64,000 bases of DNA from Nissabacter sp. SGAir0207 (GTDB lineage Bacteria; Pseudomonadota; Gammaproteobacteria; Enterobacterales; Enterobacteriaceae): the NCBI RefSeq assembly GCF_005491205.1, contig NZ_CP028035.1, forward strand, positions 1,550,001 to 1,614,000. Direction: 5' to 3'. The translations under genes and the position numbers were made by a program. Shown one piece after another: positions 28,061 to 38,068 of this stretch; positions within the stretch are counted from its first letter, which is position 1, and the number at the start of each line of letters is the position of its first letter. The notes under the pieces were generated by a model. It was not told the origin of the DNA, did not search any database, and was given only the letters and a program-made list of their open reading frames with translations.

Positions 28061-29164
28061 ATGCGAAAATATCTATGGGGTTTACTGCTGGCGGCGTCCA
28101 CGCTCGCGGCCAGCCCGGCCGGGGCGGAGCGGATCCGCGATTTGGCGACGGTGCAGGGGGTGCGCGACAACGCCCTGATTGGCTACGGGCTGGTGGTGGG
28201 GCTGGATGGCTCCGGCGACCAGACCATGCAGACGCCCTTTACCACCCAGAGCCTGAACAACATGCTTTCGCAGCTGGGCATCACGGTGCCGGCCGGCACC
28301 AACATGCAGCTGAAGAACGTGGCGGCGGTGATGGTCACCGCCAAGTTGCCACCCTTCTCACGCGCCGGGCAGGCGATTGACGTGGTGGTCTCCTCCATGG
28401 GCAACGCCAAGAGCCTGCGCGGCGGCACCCTGCTGATGACCCCGCTGAAGGGGGTGGACAATCAGGTCTACGCGCTGGCGCAGGGCAACGTGCTGGTGGG
28501 CGGCGCGGGTGCGTCGGCCGGTGGCAGCAGCGTGCAGGTGAACCAGCTGGCTGGCGGGCGCATCACCGGCGGCGCGACCATTGAGCGCGAATTGCCGACC
28601 CACTTTGGCAGCGGCAACAGCCTCAACCTGCAACTGAATGAAGAGGACTTCAGCACCGCGCAGGCGGTGGCCGACGCCATCAACCGGCAGGGCGCGGGCA
28701 GCGCCACCGCCCTCGATGGCCGTACCATCCAGGTGCAGGTACCGGCTGGCAACAGCGCGCAGGTGCGCACGCTGGCGCAGATCCAGAACATCAACGTCAC
28801 GCTGGGGCCGAAGGATGCGAAGGTGATCATCAACTCCCGCACCGGCTCGGTGGTGATGAACCGCGATGTGACGTTGGAGAGCTGCGCGGTGGCACAGGGC
28901 AACCTGTCAGTGGTGGTAGACCAGCAGAATCAGGTCAGCCAGCCCAACACCCCGCTGGCTGGCGGCCAGACCGTGGTGACGCCCAATACCCAGATCTCGG
29001 TGCGCCAGCAGGGCGGGGCGTTGCAGCAGGTGCAGTCCAGCGCCAGCCTGAACAACGTGGTGCGCACGCTGAACGCACTGGGCGCGACGCCAATCGACCT
29101 GATGTCCATTTTGCAGGCGATGAAGACCGCTGGCTGTTTGCGTGCCGATCTGGAAATCATCTGA
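28061..29164 (+). CDS. flgI: FlgI flagellar P-ring protein
   Basis: 367 aa (E. coli 365). Signal peptide '[22 protein letters not shown]', then the conserved '[20 protein letters not shown]' start of the mature protein, ending '[14 protein letters not shown]'. It polymerises in the periplasm as the P ring, helped by FlgA encoded upstream. The stop shares a base with the flgJ ATG (TGATG). Confidence 0.98.
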   Translation: MRKYLWGLLLAASTLAASPAGAERIRDLATVQGVRDNALIGYGLVVGLDGSGDQTMQTPFTTQSLNNMLSQLGITVPAGTNMQLKNVAAVMVTAKLPPFSRAGQAIDVVVSSMGNAKSLRGGTLLMTPLKGVDNQVYALAQGNVLVGGAGASAGGSSVQVNQLAGGRITGGATIERELPTHFGSGNSLNLQLNEEDFSTAQAVADAINRQGAGSATALDGRTIQVQVPAGNSAQVRTLAQIQNINVTLGPKDAKVIINSRTGSVVMNRDVTLESCAVAQGNLSVVVDQQNQVSQPNTPLAGGQTVVTPNTQISVRQQGGALQQVQSSASLNNVVRTLNALGATPIDLMSILQAMKTAGCLRADLEII

Positions 29165-30114
29165 TGGCCGATCTCAATAGCCTCTCTGGCGCGGCCTATG
29201 ACGCGCAGGCGCTCAACGCCCTGAAGCGGGATGTCAGCAAGGATCCCCAGTCGCACCTCAAGCAGGTGGCGCAGCAGTTCGAGGGGGTGTATGTCAGCAT
29301 GATGCTGAAAAGTATGCGCTCGGCCCTGCCGCAGGGCGGGCTGCTCAGCAATGACCAGACGCGGCTCTACACCTCGATGTATGACCAGCAGATGGCGCAG
29401 GAGATGTCGCAGCGCGGGCTGGGGCTGGCGGACATGATGGTGCAGCAGCTGGGCGGCACGCAGGCGCGGCCGGATGAGCGCGCCGGGACGGTGCCGATGG
29501 CGCTGGACCAGCAGGTGCTCAACACCCTGCCAGCGCAGGCACTGGCGCAGGTGCTGCGCAAGGCCGCGCCGCGGATGCCAGCCGCCAGCGCCACGCCCGT
29601 CACGCTCTCCGGCAACAGCGGCGACTTTGTGTCACGCCTCAGCCTGCCAGCGCAGATGGCGAGCCAGGAGAGCGGCATCCCGCACCAGCTGATCATGGCG
29701 CAGGCGGCGCTGGAGTCCGGCTGGGGGCAGCGCGAGATCCCGACCCAAAATGGCCGGCCGAGCTACAACCTGTTCGGCGTCAAGGCTGGCAGCGGCTGGG
29801 ATGGCCCGACCACCGACATCACCACCACCGAGTATGAGAACGGGGTAGCGAAGAAGATCACCGCCAGCTTCCGCGTCTACGGCTCCTATGTGGAGGCGAT
29901 CAGCGACTACGTACGGCTGCTGACCCACAACCCGCGCTACGCGGCAGTGGCGGCGGCAGAGACGCCGGAGCAGGCGGCCCACGCGCTGCAACAGGCTGGC
30001 TACGCCACCGACCCGAACTACGCCAGCAAGCTGGTGAGCGTCATCCAGCAGATCAAGGGCGCGGGGGTGCAGGCGGTGAAAGCCTACACCCACGATCTCA
30101 GCACGCTGTTTTGA
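29164..30114 (+). CDS. flgJ: FlgJ rod cap and peptidoglycan hydrolase
   Basis: 316 aa (E. coli 313). The N-terminal rod-scaffold domain contains 'FEGVYVSMMLKSMRSALPQG'. The C-terminal half, from about 150, is a glucosaminidase-type muramidase with the catalytic Glu in 'IMAQAALESGWGQREIP' and 'YNLFGVKAGSGWDG'. It opens the cell wall so the rod can cross. End of the flgB-J operon; a sigma-28 promoter follows for flgKL. Confidence 0.98.
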   Translation: MADLNSLSGAAYDAQALNALKRDVSKDPQSHLKQVAQQFEGVYVSMMLKSMRSALPQGGLLSNDQTRLYTSMYDQQMAQEMSQRGLGLADMMVQQLGGTQARPDERAGTVPMALDQQVLNTLPAQALAQVLRKAAPRMPAASATPVTLSGNSGDFVSRLSLPAQMASQESGIPHQLIMAQAALESGWGQREIPTQNGRPSYNLFGVKAGSGWDGPTTDITTTEYENGVAKKITASFRVYGSYVEAISDYVRLLTHNPRYAAVAAAETPEQAAHALQQAGYATDPNYASKLVSVIQQIKGAGVQAVKAYTHDLSTLF

Positions 30115-30158
30115 CCGTGCGGCGGCGGTTTTCCCGCCGCCCATTCCTGCTTTTTCAC

Positions 30159-30185
30159 TCAAGTTTTTCCCCTGTGCGCCGATAA
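30159..30185 (+). promoter_or_regulatory. Sigma-28 promoter of flgKL
   Basis: TCAA (30159-30162), 15 nt, then GCCGATAA (30178-30185): one mismatch in the -35 and a perfect -10. flgK starts 91 bp downstream. Confidence 0.9.
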
Positions 30186-30276
30186 CCCAATCAGGCCGGC
30201 GAGGGGCGCAACCCGCACCCGGCACCCTTTATTATGCGGCCGGTGCAGGCGAGGCCGCCGGCAACAAGGATTTGAG

Positions 30277-31929
30277 ATGTCCAATAACTTAATCAACACG
30301 GCCATGAGCGGGCTGGGCGCGGCGCAGGCTGCCCTCAACACCGCCAGCAACAACATCAGCAACGTCACCACCAGCGGCTACAACCGCCAGACCGCCATCA
30401 TCTCGCAGAACAACGGCACCACCACCGCGCAGGGTTACATCGGCAATGGCGTGACGGTTAGCGGCGTCAACCGCGAGTATAACCAGTTCATCGTCAACCA
30501 GCTGCGCGCGGCCTCGACCACCAACAGCGCGCTGACCGCCTACTACAACCAGGTGTCGCAGGTGGACGATCTGTTGTCAGACACCACCAACAGCCTCTCC
30601 ACCTCCATGCAGACGCTGTTCAGCAACTTGCAGAGCATGGTCAGCAGCCCGGATGATGACGCGGCGCGCCAGACAGTGCTCGGCAGTGCCTCGGCGCTGG
30701 CCAACCAGTTCAAGAGCACCGACCAATATTTGCAGGATCTCGACAGCGGCGTGAACCAGCAGATCAAGGACAACGTCAGCCAGGTCAACAACTACGCCCA
30801 GCAGATCGCCAAGCTGAATGACCAGATCACCCGCGCACGCGGTGCCAGCGGCACCGAGCCGAATGCGCTGCTCGACCAGCGTGACCAGTTGGTGAATCAG
30901 CTGAATGATGTGGTGGGCGTGAGCGTCACTCAGCAGGATGGCGACAGCCTGAACATCTCGGTGGCCGGCGGCCTGATGCTGGTGCAGGGCGGCAACGCCT
31001 ACAGCCTCGAAGCGGTGCCCTCCAGCAGCGACCCGAGCCGCCTGACCCTCGGCTACACCCGTGGCGGCGTCACCAGCGAAGTAGCGGAGAGCCAGGTGAC
31101 CACCGGCACCCTCGGCGGCCTGCTGACCTTCCGCTCTGAGTCGCTGGACTCCGCGCGCAACCAGCTCGGCCAGTTGGCGGCGACGCTGGCAGACCAGTTC
31201 AATCAGGTGCATGAGCAGGGCTTTGACATTGAGGGCAACGCTGGCGGCAAGTTCTTCAACATCGACGACCCGAGCGTGCTGGGCAACACCAAAAACAGCG
31301 GCAGCGCGGCGCTGAGCGCCAGCTACACCGACACCACCCAGTTGCAGGCCAGCGACTACACGCTGAAGTATGACGGCGGCAACTGGAAAGTGACCCGCGT
31401 GGCTGACGGCGCGTCCATCAGCGCCACCGCTGGCAGCGATGAGAGCGGCAACCCGACGCTGAACTTTGATGGCGTGGCCGTCAGCGTCAGCGGCCAGGCC
31501 GCCAGCGGTGACAGCTTCACGCTGAAGACCGTCAGCAACGCCGCCAGCTCCTTCAGCCTGGCGATCAGCGACACCAGCAAAATCGCCGCCGCCTCTGAGT
31601 CAGACAGCGGCGTCAGCGACAATCGCAACGGCCAGAAGCTGCTCGACCTGCAAACCGCCAAGCTGGTGCAGGGCAAAACCACGCTGGCCGGGGCCTACGC
31701 CGGGCTGGTAAGCAGCGTCGGCAGCCAGACCAGCACCGCCGAGATGAACAGCACTACCCAGAGCAACATCGTGACCCAGCTGACCACCCAGCAGCAGTCC
31801 ATCTCCGGCGTCAACCTCGACGAGGAGTATGGCGACCTGCAACGTTACCAGCAGTACTACCTGGCGAACGCGCAGGTGATCCAGACGGCATCCACCATCT
31901 TCAACGCGCTGATGGACATCCGCGGCTAA
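30277..31929 (+). CDS. flgK: FlgK hook-filament junction protein 1
   Basis: 550 aa (E. coli 547). N-terminal 'NLINTAMSGLGAAQAALNTA' and 'NNISNVTTSGYNRQTAIISQ'; C-terminal 'EEYGDLQRYQQYYLANAQVI' ends in the paired helix. It is the first junction protein between hook and filament, exported with FlgN. The 162-bp upstream gap carries the sigma-28 promoter, showing late-class expression on top of readthrough from flgJ. Confidence 0.98.
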   Translation: MSNNLINTAMSGLGAAQAALNTASNNISNVTTSGYNRQTAIISQNNGTTTAQGYIGNGVTVSGVNREYNQFIVNQLRAASTTNSALTAYYNQVSQVDDLLSDTTNSLSTSMQTLFSNLQSMVSSPDDDAARQTVLGSASALANQFKSTDQYLQDLDSGVNQQIKDNVSQVNNYAQQIAKLNDQITRARGASGTEPNALLDQRDQLVNQLNDVVGVSVTQQDGDSLNISVAGGLMLVQGGNAYSLEAVPSSSDPSRLTLGYTRGGVTSEVAESQVTTGTLGGLLTFRSESLDSARNQLGQLAATLADQFNQVHEQGFDIEGNAGGKFFNIDDPSVLGNTKNSGSAALSASYTDTTQLQASDYTLKYDGGNWKVTRVADGASISATAGSDESGNPTLNFDGVAVSVSGQAASGDSFTLKTVSNAASSFSLAISDTSKIAAASESDSGVSDNRNGQKLLDLQTAKLVQGKTTLAGAYAGLVSSVGSQTSTAEMNSTTQSNIVTQLTTQQQSISGVNLDEEYGDLQRYQQYYLANAQVIQTASTIFNALMDIRG

Positions 31930-31942
31930 CAGGAGCGACAAA

Positions 31943-32890
31943 ATGCGTTTAAGCACCAGTATGCTGTACCAGCAATCGATGGGCGGCATCAGCAACAGTC
32001 AGGCCAAGTGGCAGGCCAGCGGCACCCAGCTCTCTACCGGGCTGCGCGTCAACAAGCCGTCGGATGACCCGATGGCCGCCTCGCAAGCGATCATGGTGAA
32101 CCAGTCGGAGGCGCAGAACAGCCAGTATGCGCTGGCCCGCACCTTCGCCAACAACAGCCTGAGCCTTGAGGAGTCGATCCTCTCGAACGTCACCTCCTCA
32201 ATCCAGAGCGCGCAATCGACCGTGGTCAACGCTGGCAACGGCACCATGAGCGATGATGACCGCGCCTCGCTCGCCACCGAGTTGCAGGGGCTGAAAGACC
32301 AGCTGCTAAACATGGCGAACAGCACCGACGGCACCGGCCACTACATCTTCGGCGGCTACAAGAGCGACAGCGCCCCCTTCGTCGCGGATGCCAGCGGCAG
32401 CGTGAGCTATCAGGGCAGCGAGCAGGCGATTGAGCAGCGCGTGGATGCCAACCGCACCATGACCGTCAGCCACACCGGCACCCAGGTGTTTATGTCGGCC
32501 ACGTCGAACGCCAAGACCGAGGAGGATGGCTCGACGCAGAAAGATCTCTTCGCCACCCTCGACACCGCCATCAACGCGCTGACCAGCAGTGACGGCGACA
32601 GCGAGGCGCTGACCGCGGCGCTGGACGTCGCCAACCGTGGCCTGAGCAACTCGCTGAACAATGTGCTGTCGGTGCGCGCCGAGCTGGGCACCCAGATGAA
32701 TGAGCTGGACACGCTGGACAGCATCGGCGACCAGCGCACCCTGACCAACTCCACCAAGTTGAGCAACTTGCAGGACACCGACTGGAACGCGGCCATCTCC
32801 AGCTACAGCATGCAACAAGTGGCGTTGCAGGCGGCCTACAAGGCTTTCAGTGATATGCAGGGCATGTCGCTGTTCCAGCTGAACCAGTAA
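31943..32890 (+). CDS. flgL: FlgL hook-filament junction protein 2
   Basis: 315 aa (E. coli 317). Flagellin-like ends: 'MRLSTSMLYQQSMGGISNSQ' with 'STGLRVNKPSDDPMAASQA', and C-terminal 'YSMQQVALQAAYKAFSDMQG'. It sits between FlgK and the filament. It is 13 bp after flgK with AGGAG before the ATG. The last flagellar gene before a 30-kb non-flagellar block. Confidence 0.98.
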   Translation: MRLSTSMLYQQSMGGISNSQAKWQASGTQLSTGLRVNKPSDDPMAASQAIMVNQSEAQNSQYALARTFANNSLSLEESILSNVTSSIQSAQSTVVNAGNGTMSDDDRASLATELQGLKDQLLNMANSTDGTGHYIFGGYKSDSAPFVADASGSVSYQGSEQAIEQRVDANRTMTVSHTGTQVFMSATSNAKTEEDGSTQKDLFATLDTAINALTSSDGDSEALTAALDVANRGLSNSLNNVLSVRAELGTQMNELDTLDSIGDQRTLTNSTKLSNLQDTDWNAAISSYSMQQVALQAAYKAFSDMQGMSLFQLNQ

Positions 32891-32898
32891 TTCCCTTA

Positions 32899-32929
32899 CC
32901 TGTCCGCCCGGCGGCGGGCAGGGCCTTTT
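32899..32929 (+). terminator. Terminator after flgL
   Basis: CCTGTCCGCC (32899-32908) pairs with GGCGGGCAGG (32913-32922, one G-U), followed by GCCTTTT. A second hairpin with a seven-T run (about 32966-32998, arms CCGCG/CGCGG) reinforces it before the convergent yohK. Confidence 0.75.
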
Positions 32930-32998
32930 CAGGTCGGCTGGAACCGGGCCGACCTGCGTTTGGCGCACCGCGACTCATCATCGCGGCGCGCCTTTTTT

Positions 32999-33691
32999 TC
33001 ATCCCAACAGCGCCAGCAGCAGCGGGAACAGCAGCGGCGCAATCAGCGACGTGATGATGCCGCACAGCACCAGCGCCAGCGAACTGAACGCCCCCTCCTG
33101 GAAATCCATCTCCGCTGCCCGCGCCGTGCCCAGCGCGTGGGAGGCGGTGCCCATCGCCAGCCCGCGCGCCGCCTTGGTGCGGATGCCGAGCAGGTTGAAC
33201 AGCAGATGGCCGAACACCGCACCAAGGATACCGACAAACACCACGCAGGCGGCGCTGATGGCCGGGATGCCGCCGATCGATTGGGAGATCGCCATCGCGA
33301 TCGGCGTGGTGACCGATTTCGGCAGGATCGAAGCCGCCACCTGCGGCGACGCGCCCATCCACAGCGCGATCGCGGTGCCGGTGCAGATTGCCGTGACGCT
33401 GCCGAGGAAACAGATGCTGATGATGGAACGCCAGCGCGCGCGGATCTGGTGCAGCTGCTCATAGAGCGGGAAGGCCAGCGCCACCACCGCCGGTTGCAGC
33501 AGGTCATTGAGCACCTTGCTGCCAGCAAAGTAGCGCGCGTAGGGGGTGTGGGTCAGCAGCAGCAGCGGAATAATCACCACCATCGAAACCAGCAGCGGGT
33601 TGAGCAGCGGCACCCGCCAGCGCGCCGCCAGCCGCCGCGCGGCAAAGAAGACCGCCAGCGTCAGCGGCAGCGACCACCACATCTCGCTCAT
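32999..33691 (-). CDS. yohK: YohK, LrgB/CidB-family membrane protein
   Basis: 230 aa with about seven hydrophobic helices. '[19 protein letters not shown]' and '[18 protein letters not shown]' are the LrgB-family hallmarks. In this family the LrgA/LrgB pair is linked to control of murein hydrolase activity and to export of small metabolites; the E. coli function is not settled. Its start overlaps the yohJ stop by 4 bp (ATGA), so the pair is coupled. Confidence 0.93.
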   Translation of the reverse strand: MSEMWWSLPLTLAVFFAARRLAARWRVPLLNPLLVSMVVIIPLLLLTHTPYARYFAGSKVLNDLLQPAVVALAFPLYEQLHQIRARWRSIISICFLGSVTAICTGTAIALWMGASPQVAASILPKSVTTPIAMAISQSIGGIPAISAACVVFVGILGAVFGHLLFNLLGIRTKAARGLAMGTASHALGTARAAEMDFQEGAFSSLALVLCGIITSLIAPLLFPLLLALLG

Positions 33692-34092
33692 GGCTTGCCC
33701 CCCGGCGTTTTCCGCCCCACCACAGGCCGCTCACGGTGCACATAGTGCGAGGAGTAGGCCACCACCAGCATCACGATCACCGTGCTGACAAAGCAGGAGA
33801 CCACCAGCGGCCCAAACTGGGCGCGGATCTGGTCATAGTAGTTCATCACCCCGACGCCAATCGGCACGAACAGCAGCGCCATGTAGCGGATCAGCAGGTG
33901 GCAGCCGGGCTTGACCCAGCGCGCTGGCAGGATCTGGAAGGAGAGCAGCAGGAACAGGATCAACATGCCGAGGATACTGCCGGGAATGGTGATCGGCAGC
34001 AGTGTCGCCAGACCATTGCCAGCCCACAGGCAGAGATAGATGGCGATGAAAGCGCGGACAAAATGCCAGCAGAGGGTAAGGGAGTGACGCAT
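33688..34092 (-). CDS. yohJ: YohJ, LrgA/CidA-family membrane protein
   Basis: 134 aa, close to E. coli YohJ. Four membrane helices with '[20 protein letters not shown]' and '[20 protein letters not shown]', both family signatures. It is holin-like in fold and acts with YohK. The frame extends to an ATG at 34119, but the ATG at 34092 follows AGGA and matches the family start better. Confidence 0.93.
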   Translation of the reverse strand: MRHSLTLCWHFVRAFIAIYLCLWAGNGLATLLPITIPGSILGMLILFLLLSFQILPARWVKPGCHLLIRYMALLFVPIGVGVMNYYDQIRAQFGPLVVSCFVSTVIVMLVVAYSSHYVHRERPVVGRKTPGGKP

Positions 34093-34297
34093 AACGTTTT
34101 TCCTAAAAGTCTGATGCATTCATCATACAATTAAAAACAGAAATGGGCTATAGCTCACAGTTGGTGGGTGATCGTCGGCCCATCCACGCTAAGGGTAGTT
34201 GAAGATGGCGCGCAGGAATGCGGTGGGCAGGTTGCCAATCCGGCCCTTGCGCCGCCACAATAGAGGCATTGGCCCGTGACTGGATGAAGATGAGTAC

Positions 34298-35233
34298 GTG
34301 AATATTCCCAATGAAAACCGCGTAATGGCGGGACGCCCACCGGCCGCCGGGCTGGCGCGCACCGCCTCGCTGGTATCGCTGCTGGTGGCGCTGACGCTGG
34401 TGAGCATCAAGGTGTGGGCCTGGCTGGCGACCGGTTCAATGTCGTTGCTGACCTCGGCGGCCGACGGGCTGGTGGATGTGCTGGCGTCACTGGTGACGCT
34501 GGTCGGCGTACGCTACGCCCTGCGCCCGGTGGACAAGGGGCACCGCTACGGCCACGGCAAGGCGGAGGCGGTGGCGGCCTTCATTCAGGCGCTGCTGCTG
34601 GCGGCGGCCGGGGTGGGGCTGGGCATTGAATCGGCGGGCCGACTGATCAACCCGCAGCCGCTGGCGCAACTCGGGCTGGGGATCTGGGTGATTGTCGTCA
34701 GTTCGCTGGCCGCTGGGGGGCTGGTGGCGATGCAGAGCTACGTGGTGCGGCGTACCGGCTCTACCGCCATCGCCGCCGACCGGGCGCACTACATCACTGA
34801 CGTGGCGGTCAACGTGGCGGTGCTGGTGGCGCTGTTGCTGGATCACCTGTTTGGCTGGACGCGCGCCGACGCGCTGGGGGCGCTCGGCATCTCGCTCTAC
34901 ATGCTCTGGAATGCGCGCGGCATGGCCGCCGATGCGCTGAAACAGCTGCTCGATCGCGAGCTGGGCGCGGAGGATCGCCAGCGCATCCGCCGCGCCGTGC
35001 TGGCCTGCCCCGGCGTGCGGGGCATCCATGACCTGCGCACCCGCAACGGCGGCGACCGGGTGTTTGTGGAGTTCCACGTGGAAGTGGACGGCAGCCTGAC
35101 GGTGGATGTCGGTCATGAGATTGGCGACCGGGCAGAGGAGGCGGTGCGCGGGCTGTTCTGCCGGGCAGATGTCACCGCCCACCTGGAGCCAGCTGGCATC
35201 CTCGATGAGCGGCTGGACGATCTGGTGCGTTGA
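34298..35233 (+). CDS. Cation diffusion facilitator (FieF-like metal efflux)
   Basis: 311 aa, CDF family. Six TM helices; TM2 carries 'SAADGLVDVLASL' and TM5 'AHYITDVAVNVAVL', the two acidic/His metal sites (D-x3-D and H-x3-D). 'GHRYGHGKAEAVAAF' and the C-terminal 'GVRGIHDLRTRNGGDRVFVE' domain also match FieF. It would export Zn2+/Fe2+ or similar by proton antiport. This is not the usual cpx-linked fieF location, so it may be a paralogue. The GTG at 34298 is preferred; the ATG at 34325 has no ribosome site. Confidence 0.88.
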   Translation: MNIPNENRVMAGRPPAAGLARTASLVSLLVALTLVSIKVWAWLATGSMSLLTSAADGLVDVLASLVTLVGVRYALRPVDKGHRYGHGKAEAVAAFIQALLLAAAGVGLGIESAGRLINPQPLAQLGLGIWVIVVSSLAAGGLVAMQSYVVRRTGSTAIAADRAHYITDVAVNVAVLVALLLDHLFGWTRADALGALGISLYMLWNARGMAADALKQLLDRELGAEDRQRIRRAVLACPGVRGIHDLRTRNGGDRVFVEFHVEVDGSLTVDVGHEIGDRAEEAVRGLFCRADVTAHLEPAGILDERLDDLVR

Positions 35234-35234
35234 A

Positions 35235-35582
35235 TCAGGCGGTAGGGGCGTCCTGCGCCAATTCATAGTGCACCGCCAGCCACACGGTGGGGCCGTTGGC
35301 CTCTGTCCACTCGACGCGATGGCGGCAGTAGGCGGGGATATTGATAAAGTCGCCGGGGCGCAACTCACGCACCGGCTCCCCCTCAATCAGCAGCCCGGCC
35401 GCGCCCTGTAATACCACCACCCACTCCCCCTGCGGCTGGCTGTACCAGAAGCCGGGTGGGCTGGCCTGCCCGGTGGAGACAATGCGCTCAATGCGCACAT
35501 CGGGGCGCGCCAGCAGATCCTCAAAGGTCTCCTCCTCGGCGCGCACCGCTGCCGTCGGAAAATCGCGGAATAGGTTGTTCAT
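35235..35582 (-). CDS. Small cupin-domain protein
   Basis: 115 aa from the ATG at 35582, which follows AAGGAG. A single cupin fold: 'EWVVVLQGAAGLLIEGE' (motif 1 region) and 'LRPGDFINIPAYCRHRVEWT' (between motifs, PGD turn) are clear. Few metal-binding histidines are present, so catalytic activity is uncertain. The frame is open further to 35696 but without a start signal. Convergent with the CDF gene, stops almost touching. Function unknown. Confidence 0.8.
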   Translation of the reverse strand: MNNLFRDFPTAAVRAEEETFEDLLARPDVRIERIVSTGQASPPGFWYSQPQGEWVVVLQGAAGLLIEGEPVRELRPGDFINIPAYCRHRVEWTEANGPTVWLAVHYELAQDAPTA

Positions 35583-35717
35583 GCATTCTCCTTGTCTGGC
35601 CGCCCGGCTGTGTGGCATTCCCTCAGCAAGGCAATTAGGATTGAGTTGAGCGATAAATGAGCAATGCCACGAGCGGCTCTGCCTCTCCCTACCCACTGAT
35701 ACCGCTGAGGGTTAACC

Positions 35718-36320
35718 ATGACAATAAAAAAATGCCGTAAATGCAGTGCCGCTCTTCCCGATGACGCCAAGTTTTGCCCCCAATGCGGCCTCAAAGATCC
35801 CGCGCCACGCGCCTCCTCCTCAGGAGGGTTAATGATTATAGTGATCATTATCGGGGCAATAGCCATCGCCATGCGTGTTGTTCAAGATACTGAGCCAGCC
35901 AACGCCACGTCTGCGTCTGTGCCAAGCCAAATGTTGCAGATCACGACCAAACGTACCCCGGCCGTTGACCTGCCACCGGCGGATACCGGTGCCTTCAAAC
36001 CCCAACACATTTGCAAAGCGGCCATCGCCAGCATCATGCAACGCAAGGTAAAGGGGATCAAAGCCACCAAACCCAACGCGCAGGGCGTGGTCTATCTCAG
36101 TTATCAACGCCCACAGGATGGCGAACGTTTCGCCTACCAATGCAAGCTCTCCAGCGATTATGTGGTGTGGTCAGAGAAGGGGGTGCAGTCAGATCGCTGG
36201 CTGGGCAGTGGGGAGGTGGATTCCGTGGTGATGTTTACCGTCAATGGCAACTCGCTGAAGATCTCGGAACTCTATGTGGATAGCACCATTGAGCACACCT
36301 TTAAATTGAGCGAGCTGTAA
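35718..36320 (+). CDS. Zinc-ribbon, single-TM protein of unknown function
   Basis: 200 aa. The N-terminal zinc ribbon has two CxxC knuckles ('KKCRKCSAALPDDAKFCPQC', Cys at about 6, 9, 20 and 23). One hydrophobic helix follows (about 38-52, 'LMIIVIIIGAIAIAM'), then a soluble domain of about 100 aa with Cys in 'QHICKAAIASIM' and 'AYQCKLSS'. With this topology the ribbon should face the cytoplasm and the C-terminal domain the periplasm. No known enzyme motif is seen. Monocistronic between cupin and trkH. Confidence 0.8.
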   Translation: MTIKKCRKCSAALPDDAKFCPQCGLKDPAPRASSSGGLMIIVIIIGAIAIAMRVVQDTEPANATSASVPSQMLQITTKRTPAVDLPPADTGAFKPQHICKAAIASIMQRKVKGIKATKPNAQGVVYLSYQRPQDGERFAYQCKLSSDYVVWSEKGVQSDRWLGSGEVDSVVMFTVNGNSLKISELYVDSTIEHTFKLSEL

Positions 36321-36325
36321 AAGGG

Positions 36326-36352
36326 CTGGCCCGCCCTCCGTGGCGGGCCACT
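36326..36352. terminator. Hairpin between zinc-ribbon gene and trkH
   Basis: GGCCCGCC and GGCGGGCC form an 8-bp stem (about 36329-36350) between two convergent genes. The T-run is weak in both directions, so termination is only presumed. Confidence 0.45.
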
Positions 36353-36355
36353 CAC

Positions 36356-37822
36356 TCAATAGCGCCAGAAATTGCGTGAGAACAGCACGATGACCGGGAA
36401 GATCTCCAGACGCCCCAACAGCATCGCCAGACACATCAGCCACTTGGCGCCGTCATTCAGCGAGCCAAAGCCGGTGGCGGTGGCGCCGTAGCCGAGGCCC
36501 ATGTTGTTGATGCAGGCGGCGACGGTGGCGAAGGCGGTCAGCATGTCATAGCCCATGCTGTTCAAAATCCAGGTCAGTACCACGGTAAAGAAGATGTAGA
36601 GGCTGAAAAAGCCCCAGATGGACTTCACGATGCGGTAGTCAATCGGGCTGCTGCCCATCTTGATGGTCTTGATCTGGTTCGGCCGCAGGATCTGGTGAAT
36701 TTCCCCTTTGCACTGCTGGTAGAGCACATAGATGCGGAAGATTTTAATGCCGCCACAGGTGGAGCCGATGCAGCCGCCAAAGAAGCTGGAGATCATCAGC
36801 AGCATGATCACGTGCTGTGGCCAGGTGCCGTAGTTGCTGGGCGACAGGCCGTTGTCGGTCATGACCGAGGAGGCCATAAAGAAGCCGTGCACCAGCGCCT
36901 CCTTCAGCGGGAAGTGGTTGACGCGGTAAAGCTCAAAGCAGGTGATGCCAATCACCACCCCGGCCAGACCGATAAAGAAACGGAACTCCGGGTTACGCAG
37001 GATCACCATCACGCTGCGCTTCTTCAGCGCAAAGAAGTAGAGGGTGAAGCTGACGGCAGAGAGCAGTGAGAAGATGCCAGCCACCACCTCCGCGCCGTCG
37101 TTGTTGAAGTAGCCCAGACTGTCACCACGGGTGGAGTAGCCGCCCAGTGACACCGTGGAGATGCCGTGACAGAGCGCGTCAAACCAGGTCATGCCGACCA
37201 GCCGATAGGAGAGGGTGCAGAGCACGCCAAGCATCAGGTAGACAAACCACAGGTTCTTCGCGCCATCCGCCAGCCGCGGCGTGACGCGCTCCTCCTTCAT
37301 CGGCCCCGGCATCTCGGACTGGTACATCTTCAGCCCCCCGACGCCCAGCAGCGGCAGGATGGCGATGGCCAAAATAATGACCCCGAGGCCGCCCAAAAAG
37401 TTGAGCTGCGCGCGGAAATAGAGGATCGAGCGCGGCAGCGCGTCAATGTTGTTCAGCACCGACCCGCCAGTGGTGGTGATGCCCGATACCCCCTCGAATA
37501 CCGCATCCACCAGCCGGATGTGCATATCCTCGTTCAGCAGCAGCGGCAAGCCACTGATCAGTGAGAAGATCACCCACAGCAGCAGGATCAGCAGGAAGCC
37601 GTTCTTGCGGTCAAGGTTGTGCCGCGGGCTGCGGCGGGTGATGAACGAGCCAATCAGGCCCGCGCCCAGACAGAGCACCAGAGTGTAGAGAAACGCAAAG
37701 ATCTCGGCTCGCTCTTTGAAATAGAGGGCAAAGAGCAGCGGGATGGTGAGCGTAAGCCCGTAAAGAAGGATCAAGTAACTGCATAAATGAATGATGACCT
37801 TCGCCTGTGATGTGTTGACCAT
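36356..37822 (-). CDS. trkH: TrkH-family potassium uptake protein
   Basis: 488 aa (E. coli TrkH 483). Four pore-loop repeats are visible: 'GVSGITTTGGSVL', 'GISTVSLGGYSTRG', 'MASSVMTDNGLSP' and 'ACINNMGLGYGA', with the selectivity Gly residues present. It is the K+-translocating subunit of the Trk system and needs TrkA, which is not in the window. Its location by yohJ and yliI is not the classic trkH locus, so it could be a TrkG/TrkH paralogue. ATG at 37822. Confidence 0.9.
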   Translation of the reverse strand: MVNTSQAKVIIHLCSYLILLYGLTLTIPLLFALYFKERAEIFAFLYTLVLCLGAGLIGSFITRRSPRHNLDRKNGFLLILLLWVIFSLISGLPLLLNEDMHIRLVDAVFEGVSGITTTGGSVLNNIDALPRSILYFRAQLNFLGGLGVIILAIAILPLLGVGGLKMYQSEMPGPMKEERVTPRLADGAKNLWFVYLMLGVLCTLSYRLVGMTWFDALCHGISTVSLGGYSTRGDSLGYFNNDGAEVVAGIFSLLSAVSFTLYFFALKKRSVMVILRNPEFRFFIGLAGVVIGITCFELYRVNHFPLKEALVHGFFMASSVMTDNGLSPSNYGTWPQHVIMLLMISSFFGGCIGSTCGGIKIFRIYVLYQQCKGEIHQILRPNQIKTIKMGSSPIDYRIVKSIWGFFSLYIFFTVVLTWILNSMGYDMLTAFATVAACINNMGLGYGATATGFGSLNDGAKWLMCLAMLLGRLEIFPVIVLFSRNFWRY

Positions 37823-38068
37823 TTACTCTCTCATCTGTCTGACTTTTCGCAGGAAAGGATACCTGTTGCGCCGTAAAAAAGATGTAAAAAATAGGAAACA
37901 GCGCGCCCGCTGCACAGTGCGGCGGCAGGTTGATTACAGCGTAGCCTGCTTTTGCCCGCCGTGTGCCTGCAAGGCGCACCCTACAAGGAATGTCAGCAAA
38001 CGTAAAGCCACCGCCGCGCCGTGGTGATCATCTACCCTTAACACAAACCTTAACATGGAGATCACACA

